Assembly: GCF_004118975.1 (NCBI RefSeq)
Contig: NZ_CP035376.1
Span: 2,976,001-3,040,000 of the forward strand
Length of the DNA stretch: 64,000 bases
Source: Luteimonas sp. YGD11-2
GTDB lineage: Bacteria > Pseudomonadota > Gammaproteobacteria > Xanthomonadales > Xanthomonadaceae
Direction: 5' to 3'
In this document: positions 18,411 to 29,039 of the stretch, piece by piece
Layout: each line of letters starts with the position of its first letter
Position numbering within the stretch: the first letter of the stretch is position 1
Made by a program: the position numbers and the translations under genes
Notes under the pieces: model-generated
Database searches by the model: none
What the model saw: only the letters and a program-made list of their open reading frames with translations
What the model was told of the DNA's origin: nothing

Positions 18411-19232
18411 ATGCTCGACATCCAGCTGTCCAACATCCTGATCGCGCTCGCGGTCACCACCGGCGCCGGCCTCGCCACCGGCATCGGCGGCCTGCTGGTG
18501 TTCACGACCAGGGCGCCGAACGCACGGCTGCTGGCCTTCGGGCTCGCCTTCGCCGGCGGCGCGATGGTGTTCGTGTCGCTGTCGGAAATCCTGAACAAGT
18601 CGATCCAGTCGTTCTCGCTCGCCTATGGCGACAACCTCGGCTTCACCTGCGCGATCCTCGCGTTCCTGGCCGGCCTGCTGCTCATCGTCGGGATCGACCA
18701 CCTGGTGCCCAACCCGCACGAGAGCCTGGAAGCCGACGACCCGTTCTTCCGCGAACACAACCGCGAATACATCAAGCGCGTCGGCCTGCTGACCGCGATC
18801 GCGATCACCGCGCACAACTTCCCGGAGGGCCTGGCCACCTTCTTCGCCACCGTCGGCGATCCGGCCGTCGGCCTGCCGCTGGCGCTGGCGATCGCGATCC
18901 ACAACATCCCCGAGGGCATCGCCATCGCGGTGCCGGTGTACTACGCCACCAACAACAAGTCGCTGGCGTTCCTCGCCTCGCTGCTGTCGGGCATGGCGGA
19001 GCCGATCGGCGCGATCCTGGGCTACGTGCTGCTGGCGCCGGTGATGTCGGAGGCGGTGTTCGGCGGCGTGTTCGGGGTGATCGCCGGCATCATGGTGTTC
19101 CTCGCGCTCGACGAACTGCTCCCCGCCGCCAAGCGCTACGCCAAGGGCCACGAGACCGTGTACGGGCTGGTGGCGGGCATGTCGGCGCTGGCACTGAGCC
19201 TGGTGCTGTTCAAGTGGGGCACGTCCCCTTAA
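18411..19232 (+). CDS. zupT: ZIP family divalent metal transporter (ZupT-like)
   Basis: 273 residues with about eight membrane helices. The two signature metal sites are clear: AHNFPEGLA in helix 4 and IHNIPEGIA in helix 5. The loop between helices 3 and 4 is acidic rather than His-rich. ZupT proteins import zinc, iron or manganese across the inner membrane. It follows copB by 271 bases in which I see no gene, so it may be separately transcribed; copper export is not expected of this family. A shared terminator lies between it and rpoH. Confidence 0.9.
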   Translation: MLDIQLSNILIALAVTTGAGLATGIGGLLVFTTRAPNARLLAFGLAFAGGAMVFVSLSEILNKSIQSFSLAYGDNLGFTCAILAFLAGLLLIVGIDHLVPNPHESLEADDPFFREHNREYIKRVGLLTAIAITAHNFPEGLATFFATVGDPAVGLPLALAIAIHNIPEGIAIAVPVYYATNNKSLAFLASLLSGMAEPIGAILGYVLLAPVMSEAVFGGVFGVIAGIMVFLALDELLPAAKRYAKGHETVYGLVAGMSALALSLVLFKWGTSP

Positions 19233-19253
19233 CCCACGCGACCGGCACCAACG

Positions 19254-19280
19254 AAAAAGGCCCGGATCGCTCCGGGCCTT
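19254..19280. terminator. Bidirectional terminator between zupT and rpoH
   Basis: GGCCCGGA and TCCGGGCC pair around TCGC. Five A residues precede the stem on the plus strand, giving a T tract for minus-strand transcripts from rpoH. The plus side has only TTCT, so it is weaker there. Confidence 0.85.
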
Positions 19281-19299
19281 CTGGCAGCCACCGCGCGGC

Positions 19300-20178
<879 letters not shown>

Positions 20179-20360
20179 GGACCTCATGTTAGCAGTCGGG
20201 CTATTGGACTGCCGGGTACAGGAAAAGTTCCTCTGTTCCGCCGGTGGAACGGCGTTATCGAGCCAACAAAGGGTGTTCCGGAAGCACAGGACGGTAACGG
20301 ATCCACCTTCAACAGGACGTGGACAGCGGGCAATCCCGCCCGCAACCGTGCAGGCGGCAG

Positions 20361-21137
20361 TCAGCCGGGGACGACGGCATCCAGCTGGGCCCGCGGCGGC
20401 AGGCGCCAGTCGATCGCGCCCAGCCCGCGGCGGCGCAGGTAGTCGTTGGCGGCGGAGAAATGCCCGCAGCCGTTGAACCCGCGGTGGGCCGACAGCGGCG
20501 AGGGGTGGGTGCTGCGCAGCACCTTGTGCCTGCGCGGGTCGATCACCCGCCCCTTGGCCTGGGCGTAGCTGCCCCACAGCATGAACACCAGGCCGTCGCG
20601 CTCGCGGTTGAGGGTTTCCACCACGTGGTCGGTGAAGCCTTCCCAGCCGCGTCCCTGGTGTGCGCCGGCCTTGCCATGCTCGACCGTCAGCACCGCGTTG
20701 AGCAGCAGCACCCCACGCTGCGCCCAGGGCAGCAGATAGCCATGGTCGGGGCGTGGCAGGCCGAGGTCGCGCTCGAGTTCCTTGAACATGTTGAGCAGCG
20801 ACGGCGGCACCGGCACCCCGGGCGGCACCGAGAACGCCAACCCATGGGACTGCCCGGGGCCGTGGTAGGGATCCTGGCCGAGGACCACCACCTTGACGTC
20901 ATCGAAGGGCGTGGCCTCGAAGGCGGCGAAGATCCGCGGGCCGGGCGGGTAGATTGCCGCGCCCGCCGCCCTGCGTTCGCGCAGGAACGCCGACAGCGCC
21001 TGCATGTCCTCGCGCAGCAGGTAGTCGCCGATGCGGGCTTTCCAGGACGGGTGCAGACGGATCCGCGAATCCGCGTCACTGTGGGGCGCCCCCGCGGCCT
21101 GCGTCGGGAGGTCGTCCACCGATGCGTTGCGTGTCAC
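20361..21137 (-). CDS. ung: Uracil-DNA glycosylase
   Basis: 258 residues. It removes uracil from DNA as the first step of base excision repair. The catalytic GQDPYHG has Asp89, and the second motif [10 protein letters not shown] begins at His211; spacing and length fit family 1 UDG. GTG 21137 is taken as the start because it lies 4 bases after the stop of the response regulator gene, while the longer frame is a shadow of that gene. The first 20 residues are a poorly conserved leader. Confidence 0.93.
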   Translation of the reverse strand: MTRNASVDDLPTQAAGAPHSDADSRIRLHPSWKARIGDYLLREDMQALSAFLRERRAAGAAIYPPGPRIFAAFEATPFDDVKVVVLGQDPYHGPGQSHGLAFSVPPGVPVPPSLLNMFKELERDLGLPRPDHGYLLPWAQRGVLLLNAVLTVEHGKAGAHQGRGWEGFTDHVVETLNRERDGLVFMLWGSYAQAKGRVIDPRRHKVLRSTHPSPLSAHRGFNGCGHFSAANDYLRRRGLGAIDWRLPPRAQLDAVVPG

Positions 21138-21141
21138 CGCC

Positions 21142-22020
21142 TCAGCCCGCGGTGGGCGCCGGCGCCCCGCGTCCCTGCGGCCCTGCCCCGCCCAGCCGGG
21201 CCAGCCGCAGCTGAAACAGCGCCTTGGTGACCAGCAGCCGTTCCTCGATCGGCTTGAGCACCAGGTCGTTGGCGCCGTCGCGAAGCAGCGCCATCTGGTT
21301 GACCCGGTTGTCGTCACCGGTCATCACCAGCACCGGCAGCCGCCGCTTGCCGTAGCCGAGCTCGCCGCGCACGGCCTGCAGCAGGTCGCGGCCGCTGAGT
21401 TCGCCCTTCAGGTAGACGTCGGTCAGCAGCAGGTCGGCGCCGGGCGCATCGGCGCTGTCGCGGCGCTCACGCAACCACTCGATGGCTTCCTCGGCGCTGA
21501 TCAGGTGGATCACCTCCATGCCGTGCGACTGCAGCATGCGCCGGGTCGCCAGCGCGACGGTGCGGCTGTCCTCGACATAGAGCACGCGGGCCCCGGGGAT
21601 CGCCTGCGGCATCACGTAGCCGCGCACGAACGTCGCCAGCGCCTGGTGGCCTTCGCCCTTGTCGAAGTAGTCGGTGACGTCCTCGGTGAAGCGGCGGCGC
21701 TCCAGGTGCGCCTGCGCCTCGGCCGAGACCACGATCACCGGCACGTATTTCTGCCCGGCGGTCTCGCGCACCGCGCGTGCCAGTTGCTGGCCATCGCCAT
21801 CGGGCAGCACCAGCGAGGTGGTGACGAGGTCCACCGGCGCCGCGGCCAGCGCCTCGCGCGCCTCGGACAGGCCGGCGCAGGCAACCACCTCGACGTTGGG
21901 CACCTCCTGCCGCAGCACGTCGCCGATCAGCCGCCGCACCAGCTTCGAGCCGTCGACCACCATGATTCGCGGGGTGTCGCTCACCAGATGACGCAGGTCG
22001 GGGGCAGCGGGATGGCTCAT
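21142..22020 (-). CDS. Response regulator with two receiver domains, first one degenerate
   Basis: 292 residues made only of two CheY-like domains with no output domain. The second (about 145-275) is canonical: YVEDSRT near 148-154, phosphoacceptor Asp201 in [10 protein letters not shown], and the switch lysine in LKPIEE. In the first (about 16-135) the acceptor position reads [14 protein letters not shown], with Ser69 where Asp is expected, so it cannot be phosphorylated normally. The start MSHPAAP at 22020 is used; MPEMSH at 22029 overlaps ftsX by 8 bases. The signalling partner is unknown. Confidence 0.8.
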   Translation of the reverse strand: MSHPAAPDLRHLVSDTPRIMVVDGSKLVRRLIGDVLRQEVPNVEVVACAGLSEAREALAAAPVDLVTTSLVLPDGDGQQLARAVRETAGQKYVPVIVVSAEAQAHLERRRFTEDVTDYFDKGEGHQALATFVRGYVMPQAIPGARVLYVEDSRTVALATRRMLQSHGMEVIHLISAEEAIEWLRERRDSADAPGADLLLTDVYLKGELSGRDLLQAVRGELGYGKRRLPVLVMTGDDNRVNQMALLRDGANDLVLKPIEERLLVTKALFQLRLARLGGAGPQGRGAPAPTAG

Positions 22021-22021
22021 C

Positions 22022-22975
22022 TCAGGCATCCGTGGGTCGGGTCTGTCGCAGATAGTGGCCGGTCACCACGCCGGCACCGAGCCAGCCCAGCAGCGCGGCA
22101 CCCGCGACCACCGCCAGCGACTGCGCGATGCCGAAACCCCGCAGGGCGAAGCCGCTGCCGTAACCGGCCACGAGTTCCGCCAGCGGCGCCTGCAGCGCGA
22201 GGCCGGCCAGGGCCAGCAGGCCGAGCGCCAGCGCGCCGGCCGCCAGGCCGTACCACGCGCCCTGGTACAGGAACGGCCGACGGATGAAACCGTCGGTGGC
22301 ACCCAGCAGCTGCAGCACGCCGATCTCGTCGCGCCGCGACTGGATGTCCAGACGCACGGTATTGCCCACTACCAGCAGCGCGCCGATGCCCAACAGCGCC
22401 GCCAGCACCCAGGCCACGCGCGCGGCGAAGCGCATCCACGCATCCAGCCGCTGGCGCCAGGCGGCGTCGTGCACCACCAGCTCCGCTTCGGGCAAGGCAC
22501 CCAGCGCTGCGGCAAGCGCTGCATCGTCGCGTGCCGGTACCACCACCAGCACCGCCGGCAGCGGATTCGCGTCGAGGCCGCCCAGGCCATCGATGGCATC
22601 GCCAAGGCCGCCACGGCTGCGCAGTTCCTCCAGGCCCTGCTCGGGCGTGCGCAGTTCCACTGTGGCGACGTCGGCACGTGCGGCGATCTCGCGCTCGAGT
22701 GCCTGCGTGCGTTCGGTGCTGGTGTCCATCGCCAGGAACACACTGATTTCCTGCGACTGCTGCACGCTGCCCGACAGCCGCCCGACGTTGTCGAGCACCA
22801 GCAGCAGCCCCAGCGGCAGCGCCAGCGCCACCGCCATCACGCCGATGGTCAGCGCGGTCGCCCAGGGCCTGCGCAGCAGGCGTCCGAGGCCCGACACCAC
22901 GCTGTAGGCATGGTGGTCGATCCAGGTGCCGAAGCCGGATTGCGACTGCACCGGCTTCGCCGCCGGCTCACTCAT
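22022..22975 (-). CDS. ftsX: Cell division ABC permease subunit
   Basis: 317 residues with four membrane segments: one near residue 40, then three in the last 150 residues (VAWVLAALLGIGALLVVGN and following). A periplasmic domain lies between the first two. FtsX with FtsE transmits a signal from the divisome to periplasmic peptidoglycan hydrolase activators. The start at 22975 overlaps the end of ftsE by 8 bases; a start at 23002 is possible. The RRDEIGVLQLLGAT coupling segment is intact. Confidence 0.92.
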   Translation of the reverse strand: MSEPAAKPVQSQSGFGTWIDHHAYSVVSGLGRLLRRPWATALTIGVMAVALALPLGLLLVLDNVGRLSGSVQQSQEISVFLAMDTSTERTQALEREIAARADVATVELRTPEQGLEELRSRGGLGDAIDGLGGLDANPLPAVLVVVPARDDAALAAALGALPEAELVVHDAAWRQRLDAWMRFAARVAWVLAALLGIGALLVVGNTVRLDIQSRRDEIGVLQLLGATDGFIRRPFLYQGAWYGLAAGALALGLLALAGLALQAPLAELVAGYGSGFALRGFGIAQSLAVVAGAALLGWLGAGVVTGHYLRQTRPTDA

Positions 22976-23657
22976 CGGCGAGTTCCTCGGGCTTGATGTC
23001 ATCCACCAGCCGCCCCTGGTCGAGCACCAGCACGCGCTTGCGCATGCGCCGCACCAGTGCGAGGTCGTGGCTTGCCACCAGCACGCTGGTGCCCCGCGCG
23101 GGCAGGGTCTCGAACAGCGTCATGATCTCCGCCGACAGGGTGGGATCGAGATTGCCGGTGGGTTCGTCGGCCACCAGCAGTCGCGGCTCGCCGACGATCG
23201 CGCGGGCGATGCCGACGCGCTGCTGCTCGCCCGCCGACAGTTGCGTGGGCAGCGCGCGCTCGCGCTCGCCCAGGCCCAGTCGCTCCAGTGCGCTGCGCAC
23301 GCGCCTGGCGATATCCGGCCGCCGCAGGCCGCGCAGGATCAGCGGCAATGCCACGTTCTCGGCAACGGTACGGTCGGCCAGCAGGCGATGGTCCTGGAAC
23401 ACCACGCCGACATCGCGACGGTGCATCGCCACCTTGCGGCCACGCACGCGCAACAGGTTGCGCTCGCCGAACAGCACCGCGCCGCGGCTGGGCCGCTCGG
23501 CCAGGTGTACGAGTTTCAGCAGCGTGCTCTTGCCGGCACCGGAATGCCCGGTGACGAACAGCATCTCGCCCTCGCCGACATCGAAGCTGACGTCCGCCAG
23601 TGCGACGTGCCCGCCCGAATACTGCTTGCTGACGTTGTCGAATCGAAGGACGCCCAT
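22968..23657 (-). CDS. ftsE: Cell division ABC transporter ATP-binding subunit
   Basis: 229 residues, the usual FtsE length. Walker A is GHSGAGKST (37-45), the ABC signature is LSAGEQQRVGIARAI, and Walker B is LLVADEPTGNLD. It partners the downstream FtsX at the inner membrane during division. The two genes form the conserved ftsEX pair, with overlapping ends. The upstream gap of 110 bases holds a terminator belonging to rhlB. Confidence 0.95.
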   Translation of the reverse strand: MGVLRFDNVSKQYSGGHVALADVSFDVGEGEMLFVTGHSGAGKSTLLKLVHLAERPSRGAVLFGERNLLRVRGRKVAMHRRDVGVVFQDHRLLADRTVAENVALPLILRGLRRPDIARRVRSALERLGLGERERALPTQLSAGEQQRVGIARAIVGEPRLLVADEPTGNLDPTLSAEIMTLFETLPARGTSVLVASHDLALVRRMRKRVLVLDQGRLVDDIKPEELADE

Positions 23658-23723
23658 AGCGATCGATTATGCCTGCAACACCTGTGCACGTCCGTGGTGC
23701 CCGGGCACCGGGCCGCAAACGAA

Positions 23724-23748
23724 GACGGCCCGGACATGCCGGGCCGTC
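23724..23748 (-). terminator. Terminator of rhlB
   Basis: The 10-bp stem GACGGCCCGG with CCGGGCCGTC closes on a 5-base loop and is followed on the minus strand by TTCGTTTG. It begins 20 bases after the helicase stop. Confidence 0.7.
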
Positions 23749-23767
23749 GTGCCGTGCGTGGAGTCGC

Positions 23768-25639
23768 TCAGCGCGCGTCGGCGGAACCGCCGACCAGGCG
23801 CTTGAGGCCGCGGCCGATCCGCGACAGCAGGGACGGCGCCGGCTGCTGGGCGGCGGTAGCAGCTGCCGGACGCGGAGCCGCGGGCGCTGCCGTGTTGTCG
23901 CGGGGTGCACGCGGGGTGGCGGACGACGCTGCGCTGTCACGCGGTGCGCGCGGCCCACGCGCACTCCCGCCCTCCGGACCACCCTGGCGCGGTGGCCGCG
24001 GAGCGCGCGGCGCGGCCGTTCCGGCCTCGCCCGATGCGGCACCCGCTGCCTGCGGCGGCGCGCCGGCGGCATCACCGTCCTTGCGCGGGCCACGACGGCG
24101 ACGACGCTTGCGCGCCGGCGACGCGGCATCACCGCCATTCGCCGGTGCGCCCTCGGCCCCCGGTGCGGCGGCAACCGGGGTGCTCACGGCGCCGTTGCTG
24201 CCAGCTGCCGAAGCGGCGTCTGGAGCAGCCGCGATGCTGGCGTCCTCGCTGCTGCGCGGCCGGCGGCGCTCGCCCGGCCCGCCTTCGCCCGACGACGCGC
24301 GACCACCGCTGCGACGGCCGGCACCCGGGCCACCCGCACCACCCTTGCGCGGGCCACCGCGGCGGGCGTCGTCCGCCGCACGCTGCTCGCGTGCTTCGCG
24401 GAAGATCTCGCCGATGCTTTCGCCTTCTTCCGCCTGCAGCTCGACGCCTTCGCGCGGCTTGCGCGGCAGCGCGGTCAGCAGCTCGGTGGTGACCGGCTCC
24501 AGCGGCAGCTTCTGTTCGATATAGGCCTCGATGTCGGGCAGCGACATCGCATAGCGCTCGCAGGCGAAGCTGATGGCGTCACCTTCGGCACCCAGGCGCG
24601 CGGTGCGGCCGATGCGGTGCACGTAGTCCTCGGCATCGAACGGCAGGTCGTAGTTGTAGACGTGGCTGACGCCATCGATGTGCAGGCCGCGCGCGGCGAC
24701 GTCGGTGGCCACCAGGATCTCGAGCTGGCCGGCCTGGAACTTCTTCAGCAGCGACTCGCGCTTCTTCTGCGGCACGTCACCCGAGAGCACGCCGACGCGG
24801 TAGCCGGCCTTCTCCAGCGAACGGGCCACGCGCTCGACGAAGGCCTTGGTGTTGACGAACACCATCGTGCGCGCGCCCTCGCTGCGCGACAGCAGGCCCA
24901 GCAGCAGCGGGATCTTTTCCTCGTCCGACGGGTAGTACACCTTCTGGCGCACCTTCGCCGCGGTGATGAACTCGCTTTCGACGACGATCTTCTCGGGCTC
25001 GTTCATGTGTTCGTAGGCGAGCTCGAGCACGCGGTGCGACAGCGTCGCCGAGAACAGCAGCGTCTGCCGTTCGGTGCGGATCGGCATGCGCCTGAGCAGG
25101 AAACGGATGTCCTTGATGAAGCCGAGGTCGAACATGCGGTCGGCCTCGTCGAGCACGCACATCTCGCAGGCATGCAGGCTGACAACCTTGTGCTGCTTGA
25201 CGTAGTCGATCAGGCGGCCCGGCGTGGCGATGATGACGTCGGCGCCGTCCTGCAGCTGCTGGCGCTGCTTGTCGTAGTCCACGCCGCCATAGACCAGGGC
25301 GAACTTCAGGCCCAGGTCGAGCTTCATCGCATCCTTGTGGATCTGGATGGCGAGTTCGCGGGTCGGCGCCAGGATCAGCGCACGCGGATCCTCGGGCTTG
25401 CGGTCGGCCAGCGCCGGGCGCTTGAGCAGGCGGTCGATCACCGCGACCAGGAAGGCCAGCGTCTTGCCGGTGCCGGTCTGCGCCTGGCCGGCGACATCGC
25501 GGCCGTTGAGCGCGAGCGGCAGGGTCAGCGCCTGGATCGGGGTGCAGCGGAGGAATCCGGCGGCCTCAAGGCCGGCCAGGAGCTGCGGATGCAGGTCGAA
25601 TTCCGAAAAGGTGATGTCGGTTAGAGGCTTGTCGCTCAT
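23768..25639 (-). CDS. rhlB: DEAD-box RNA helicase with long basic disordered tail
   Basis: 623 residues. The helicase core occupies about 1-400: TPIQ Q-motif at 33-36, AQTGTGKT at 53-60, DEAD at 164-167, SATLS, and HRIGRTAR in motif VI. RhlB unwinds RNA in the degradosome and during mRNA decay. Beyond about residue 415 the protein is low-complexity Arg/Gly/Ala/Pro ([18 protein letters not shown] and similar), about 200 residues more than the Escherichia coli enzyme. The rhlB, trxA, rho neighbourhood is also that of Escherichia coli, which supports the name. Confidence 0.9.
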   Translation of the reverse strand: MSDKPLTDITFSEFDLHPQLLAGLEAAGFLRCTPIQALTLPLALNGRDVAGQAQTGTGKTLAFLVAVIDRLLKRPALADRKPEDPRALILAPTRELAIQIHKDAMKLDLGLKFALVYGGVDYDKQRQQLQDGADVIIATPGRLIDYVKQHKVVSLHACEMCVLDEADRMFDLGFIKDIRFLLRRMPIRTERQTLLFSATLSHRVLELAYEHMNEPEKIVVESEFITAAKVRQKVYYPSDEEKIPLLLGLLSRSEGARTMVFVNTKAFVERVARSLEKAGYRVGVLSGDVPQKKRESLLKKFQAGQLEILVATDVAARGLHIDGVSHVYNYDLPFDAEDYVHRIGRTARLGAEGDAISFACERYAMSLPDIEAYIEQKLPLEPVTTELLTALPRKPREGVELQAEEGESIGEIFREAREQRAADDARRGGPRKGGAGGPGAGRRSGGRASSGEGGPGERRRPRSSEDASIAAAPDAASAAGSNGAVSTPVAAAPGAEGAPANGGDAASPARKRRRRRGPRKDGDAAGAPPQAAGAASGEAGTAAPRAPRPPRQGGPEGGSARGPRAPRDSAASSATPRAPRDNTAAPAAPRPAAATAAQQPAPSLLSRIGRGLKRLVGGSADAR

Positions 25640-25882
25640 GCGTTGGGAGTGCTCGATATGGCCGGGCTCGCCGGTGGCTTGCGGCGGGATTGCGCTTGCG
25701 CGGGGGAGACCCGCGTCGCAGACTGCCGGCCGGAGGAAGGGCGCCGTTGTGGGCCCTGGACGGTCGGGCCTCGATCAGGCCTTGACAGCCGGCCTTGGTT
25801 TTTGGCCGGAAGCGCCCAAGTCTAGCATCCATGCGGGTTGCGCGGCCGCGCCGCCTGCCCCCCATCCTTTCAGGAGAATCCA

Positions 25883-26209
25883 GTGAGCGACAAGGTCATC
25901 CATGCCGGCGATGCCGATTTCGAAACCACCGTGCTGCAGTCCGACGCGCCTGTGCTGGTCGACTTCTGGGCGCCGTGGTGCGGTCCGTGCCGGATGATCG
26001 CCCCGGCGCTCGACGAGCTGGCCGAGACGTATGCCGGCCGCGCCAAGGTGGTGAAGGTCGACATCGACCAGCACCAGGCGACCGCGCTGAAGTACCACGT
26101 GCGCTCGATCCCGATGCTGCTGCTGTTCAAGGATGGCCAGGTGCAGGCCACCCAGATCGGCGCGGTGGGCAAGGCCCAGCTCGCGCAGATGATCGACAAG
26201 GCACTCTGA
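25883..26209 (+). CDS. trxA: Thioredoxin
   Basis: 108 residues with the active site WCGPC (Cys33, Cys36), VDFWAPWCGPC preceding helix 2, and the cis-proline in SIPML. It is the general disulfide reductant recycled by thioredoxin reductase. The start is GTG at 25883, supported by AGGAG 6 bases upstream; the longer frame adds a non-conserved leader. It is divergent from rhlB, with 243 bases between. A 9-bp hairpin at 26218-26238 follows but has no T tract. Confidence 0.95.
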   Translation: MSDKVIHAGDADFETTVLQSDAPVLVDFWAPWCGPCRMIAPALDELAETYAGRAKVVKVDIDQHQATALKYHVRSIPMLLLFKDGQVQATQIGAVGKAQLAQMIDKAL

Positions 26210-26391
26210 TCCACCGCATGGCGCCCGCCGGGCGCCATTGCCGCGGCCCGCGCGGCCGCTTGCCGCCGAACGATGGCGGTGCTAGTTTTGACCGATCCGG
26301 CGTGGAGTACCGCGCCGCACCCTTCTGAAGGTTCCCCTTCCATCCCTCGCCCGCATCCAAGCGGGCGCTCGCAGCAGCGAGGAATTCGCAC

Positions 26392-28164
26392 TTGTCCGAT
26401 AACACCCCCGACGCCGGCCAGACCGGCGAATCAGGCGACACCGCCGAAAAGCGCGTGCGCAAGCCGCGTGCCCCGCGTGCACCCCGTGCCGCCAAGGCCG
26501 ATGCCGACACCCCCGTGCAGCAGGCGCTGCCGGTGGACGCACCCGCGCCATCCGCACCCGCGCCTTCGGCTCCGGCTGCGCCCGCGGCGACGCCTTCCGA
26601 ATCCTCCGCGCCCGCGCACGCTGCCCAGTCCAACGACGGCAATGGTGGGAATGGCGGGAATGGCGGCGACGGTGGCGGGCGTGACCACGACGGCCAGGAC
26701 AATCGCGGCCACGGGCAGCAGGGCCAAGGCCAGAACCAAGGCCAGAACCAGGGCCAGGGCAACAACCGCCGCGATCGCTTCCGCAACCGCCGCGACCGCC
26801 AGCGCGACCGCTTCCGCGACGACGGGCTGCCGCAGGAAAGCGGCAACGAACAGCAGCAGGCCCACCGCCTGCCGCCGCCGAACATCCCGGAAGGCTTCCC
26901 GCAGTACTCGCTGGGCGATCTCAAGCGGATGCCCGCGCACAAGCTGCTCGACATCGCCGAACAGCTCAACATCCACGAAGGCGTCGCCCGCGCCCGCAAG
27001 CAGGACGTCATCTTCGCCCTGCTGAAGGTGCTGACGCGTACCGGCGAAGGCGTGCAGGCCGACGGCGTGCTGGAGATCCTCCCGGACGGCTTCGGGTTCC
27101 TGCGCGGCGCCGAGGCGAGCTACCTGGCCGGCCCGGACGACACCTACATCTCGCCCAGCCAGATCCGCCGCTTCAACCTGCGCACCGGTGACCACCTGAG
27201 TGGCCGCATCCGCTGGCCCAAGGACGGCGAACGCTACTTCGCGCTCAACGTGGTGGACACCATCAACGGCGAGCCGCCGGAAGCCAGCAAGGGCAAGGTG
27301 CTGTTCGAGAACCTGACCCCGCTGTTCCCGCGCAAGCGCTTCAAGCTCGAGCGTGGCGACGGTTCCACCGAGGACATCACCGGCCGCATCCTCGACCTGA
27401 TGGCCCCGCAGGGCAAGGGCCAGCGCGCGCTGATCGTCTCGCCGCCGAAGGCGGGCAAGACGATGATGATGCAGCAGATCGCCACCGCCATCACCACCAA
27501 CCATCCCGAAGTGCACATGATCGTGCTGCTGGTGGACGAGCGTCCGGAAGAAGTGACCGAGATGCAGCGCACCGTGCGCGGCGAAGTGGTCTCCTCGACG
27601 TTCGACGAGCCGGCCGCGCGCCACGTGCAGGTCGCCGAGATGGTGATCGAGCGCGCCAAGCGCCTGGTCGAGCACAAGCGCGACGTGGTGATCCTGCTCG
27701 ACTCGATCACCCGTCTGGCGCGTGCCTACAACAACGTCGTGCCGTCGTCGGGCAAGGTGCTCACCGGTGGCGTCGACGCCAATGCCCTGCACCGGCCGAA
27801 GCGTTTCTTCGGTGCCGCGCGCAACGTCGAGGAAGGCGGCTCGCTGACGATCATCGCCACCGCGCTGGTCGACACCGGCAGCGCGATGGACAAGGTGATC
27901 TACGAAGAGTTCAAGGGCACCGGCAACTCCGAGATCCACCTCGACCGCCGCATCACCGAGAAGCGCGTGTACCCGGCGATCAACGTCAACCAGTCGGGCA
28001 CCCGCCGCGAGGACTACCTGATCGAGCCGGAGCTGCTGCAGAAGATCTGGATCCTGCGCAAGCTGCTGCACCCGATGGACGAGATCGCGGCGATGGAGTT
28101 CCTCCTGGACAAGATGAAGACCACCAAGTCCAACGACGAGTTCTTCTCCTCGATGAAGCGCTGA
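26392..28164 (+). CDS. rho: Transcription termination factor Rho with long disordered N terminus
   Basis: 590 residues. The start codon is TTG at 26392 with GAGGA 8 bases upstream. Residues 1-160 are low complexity: Ala/Pro-rich, then Gly/Asn/Gln ([15 protein letters not shown]) and an Arg/Asp/Asn stretch. The conserved Rho begins at about 168 ([12 protein letters not shown]), with the RNA-binding domain LPDGFGFLR, Walker A PPKAGKT near 351-357, and [13 protein letters not shown]. The catalytic part is complete. The extra N-terminal region is about 150 residues over the Escherichia coli protein. A terminator follows. Confidence 0.95.
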   Translation: MSDNTPDAGQTGESGDTAEKRVRKPRAPRAPRAAKADADTPVQQALPVDAPAPSAPAPSAPAAPAATPSESSAPAHAAQSNDGNGGNGGNGGDGGGRDHDGQDNRGHGQQGQGQNQGQNQGQGNNRRDRFRNRRDRQRDRFRDDGLPQESGNEQQQAHRLPPPNIPEGFPQYSLGDLKRMPAHKLLDIAEQLNIHEGVARARKQDVIFALLKVLTRTGEGVQADGVLEILPDGFGFLRGAEASYLAGPDDTYISPSQIRRFNLRTGDHLSGRIRWPKDGERYFALNVVDTINGEPPEASKGKVLFENLTPLFPRKRFKLERGDGSTEDITGRILDLMAPQGKGQRALIVSPPKAGKTMMMQQIATAITTNHPEVHMIVLLVDERPEEVTEMQRTVRGEVVSSTFDEPAARHVQVAEMVIERAKRLVEHKRDVVILLDSITRLARAYNNVVPSSGKVLTGGVDANALHRPKRFFGAARNVEEGGSLTIIATALVDTGSAMDKVIYEEFKGTGNSEIHLDRRITEKRVYPAINVNQSGTRREDYLIEPELLQKIWILRKLLHPMDEIAAMEFLLDKMKTTKSNDEFFSSMKR

Positions 28165-28187
28165 TCCGGCAACGGAGGCGCTAAACG

Positions 28188-28213
28188 AAAAGCCCCGCAT
28201 CCGCGGGGCTTTT
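28188..28213 (+). terminator. Rho-independent terminator of rho
   Basis: A-rich lead, GCCCCGC paired with GCGGGGC around ATCC, then TTTT. It lies 24 bases after the stop codon. Confidence 0.9.
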
Positions 28214-28249
28214 CCGTTCTGTCCGTCGTGGCGCCGATCCGTGGTGCTG

Positions 28250-29005
28250 TTATCCGGCGTCCTCGCGCACCACGAACGGCGATTGCGCGGCGACGGCCTG
28301 GCCCGAAGGGCGCTCGGCCGCAAGGCACTCCGGCCGGTCCACCCAGGACCGCCGGGCCGCCTCCAGCATCTCGCGGGCGCGCGGCGTACCTGCCCTTGCC
28401 ACGACCAGTTCGACCGGCGTGCTCACCGGCGTGCTGATCGGCCGGCCGTCCACCTGCTCGGGAAGCAGGCGCATGTCGCGCACCCAGTCGCGTGCCATGC
28501 GCTCGAACATTCCCTTGCCGCGCTGGGCCTTGTCATTGAACTCCACCCGGTCCAGTGCCGCCGACCCATCGGGCCTCGCGGTGTAGTGGATCGTCATCTC
28601 CGCGCCCAGGTCACGCCTGGCGGCTTCGATCGGGTAGCGTGGTGGCGCCGGATACGGCGTCCCGTCCGTCTGGCCCGGGCCATTGCCGCGGTATTCGGCT
28701 GCCATGACCATGGCATCGCCATCCGGCACCGCGCACACGCCCATCACCACGTAGGTGACGCCACCGTGCGCCCGGCCATCGATCATCGCTGGCTGGAATT
28801 CGAGTTCGCGCGTGCGCGCCTCGACGAAGTCACGCACCGCGTCCGGCAACGCCGACACCGCCTCGACGACAGCGGGCCTGCCGGCGTCGTCGACCGCGAC
28901 CTTGACCATCGTGGTGAAGGCCACCGGTGTGTCGGCCTGCTGTGCAAGTGCGGGTGTAGCGGCCACCAGCGTGGCGCAACAGGCCAGCGCAAGCATCGTC
29001 TTCAT
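28250..29005 (-). CDS. Secreted TonB-C-terminal-like protein
   Basis: 251 residues. The start at 29005 gives a signal peptide (MKTMLALACCATLVAATPALA). The second half resembles the TonB C-terminal fold (PPRYPIEAARRDLGAEMTI, then a strand with the ARPDGSA turn and VEFNDKA), but there is no transmembrane anchor or proline-rich spacer, so it is unlikely to be an energy transducer. The first half contains a second diverged repeat of similar type (AVDDAGRPAVVEAVSAL). It follows a related gene 34 bases upstream on the same strand. Function unknown. Confidence 0.65.
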   Translation of the reverse strand: MKTMLALACCATLVAATPALAQQADTPVAFTTMVKVAVDDAGRPAVVEAVSALPDAVRDFVEARTRELEFQPAMIDGRAHGGVTYVVMGVCAVPDGDAMVMAAEYRGNGPGQTDGTPYPAPPRYPIEAARRDLGAEMTIHYTARPDGSAALDRVEFNDKAQRGKGMFERMARDWVRDMRLLPEQVDGRPISTPVSTPVELVVARAGTPRAREMLEAARRSWVDRPECLAAERPSGQAVAAQSPFVVREDAG

Positions 29006-29039
29006 GGGTGTTCCTCCTGGAACAGTCGCTGGGCGTGGC

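Noticed and set aside
26218..26238. 9-bp hairpin after trxA as terminator
   Set aside because: The stem is perfect but followed by ATTGCCGCGG, without a T tract. It may be a weak or Rho-dependent site, so it is not listed as a terminator.
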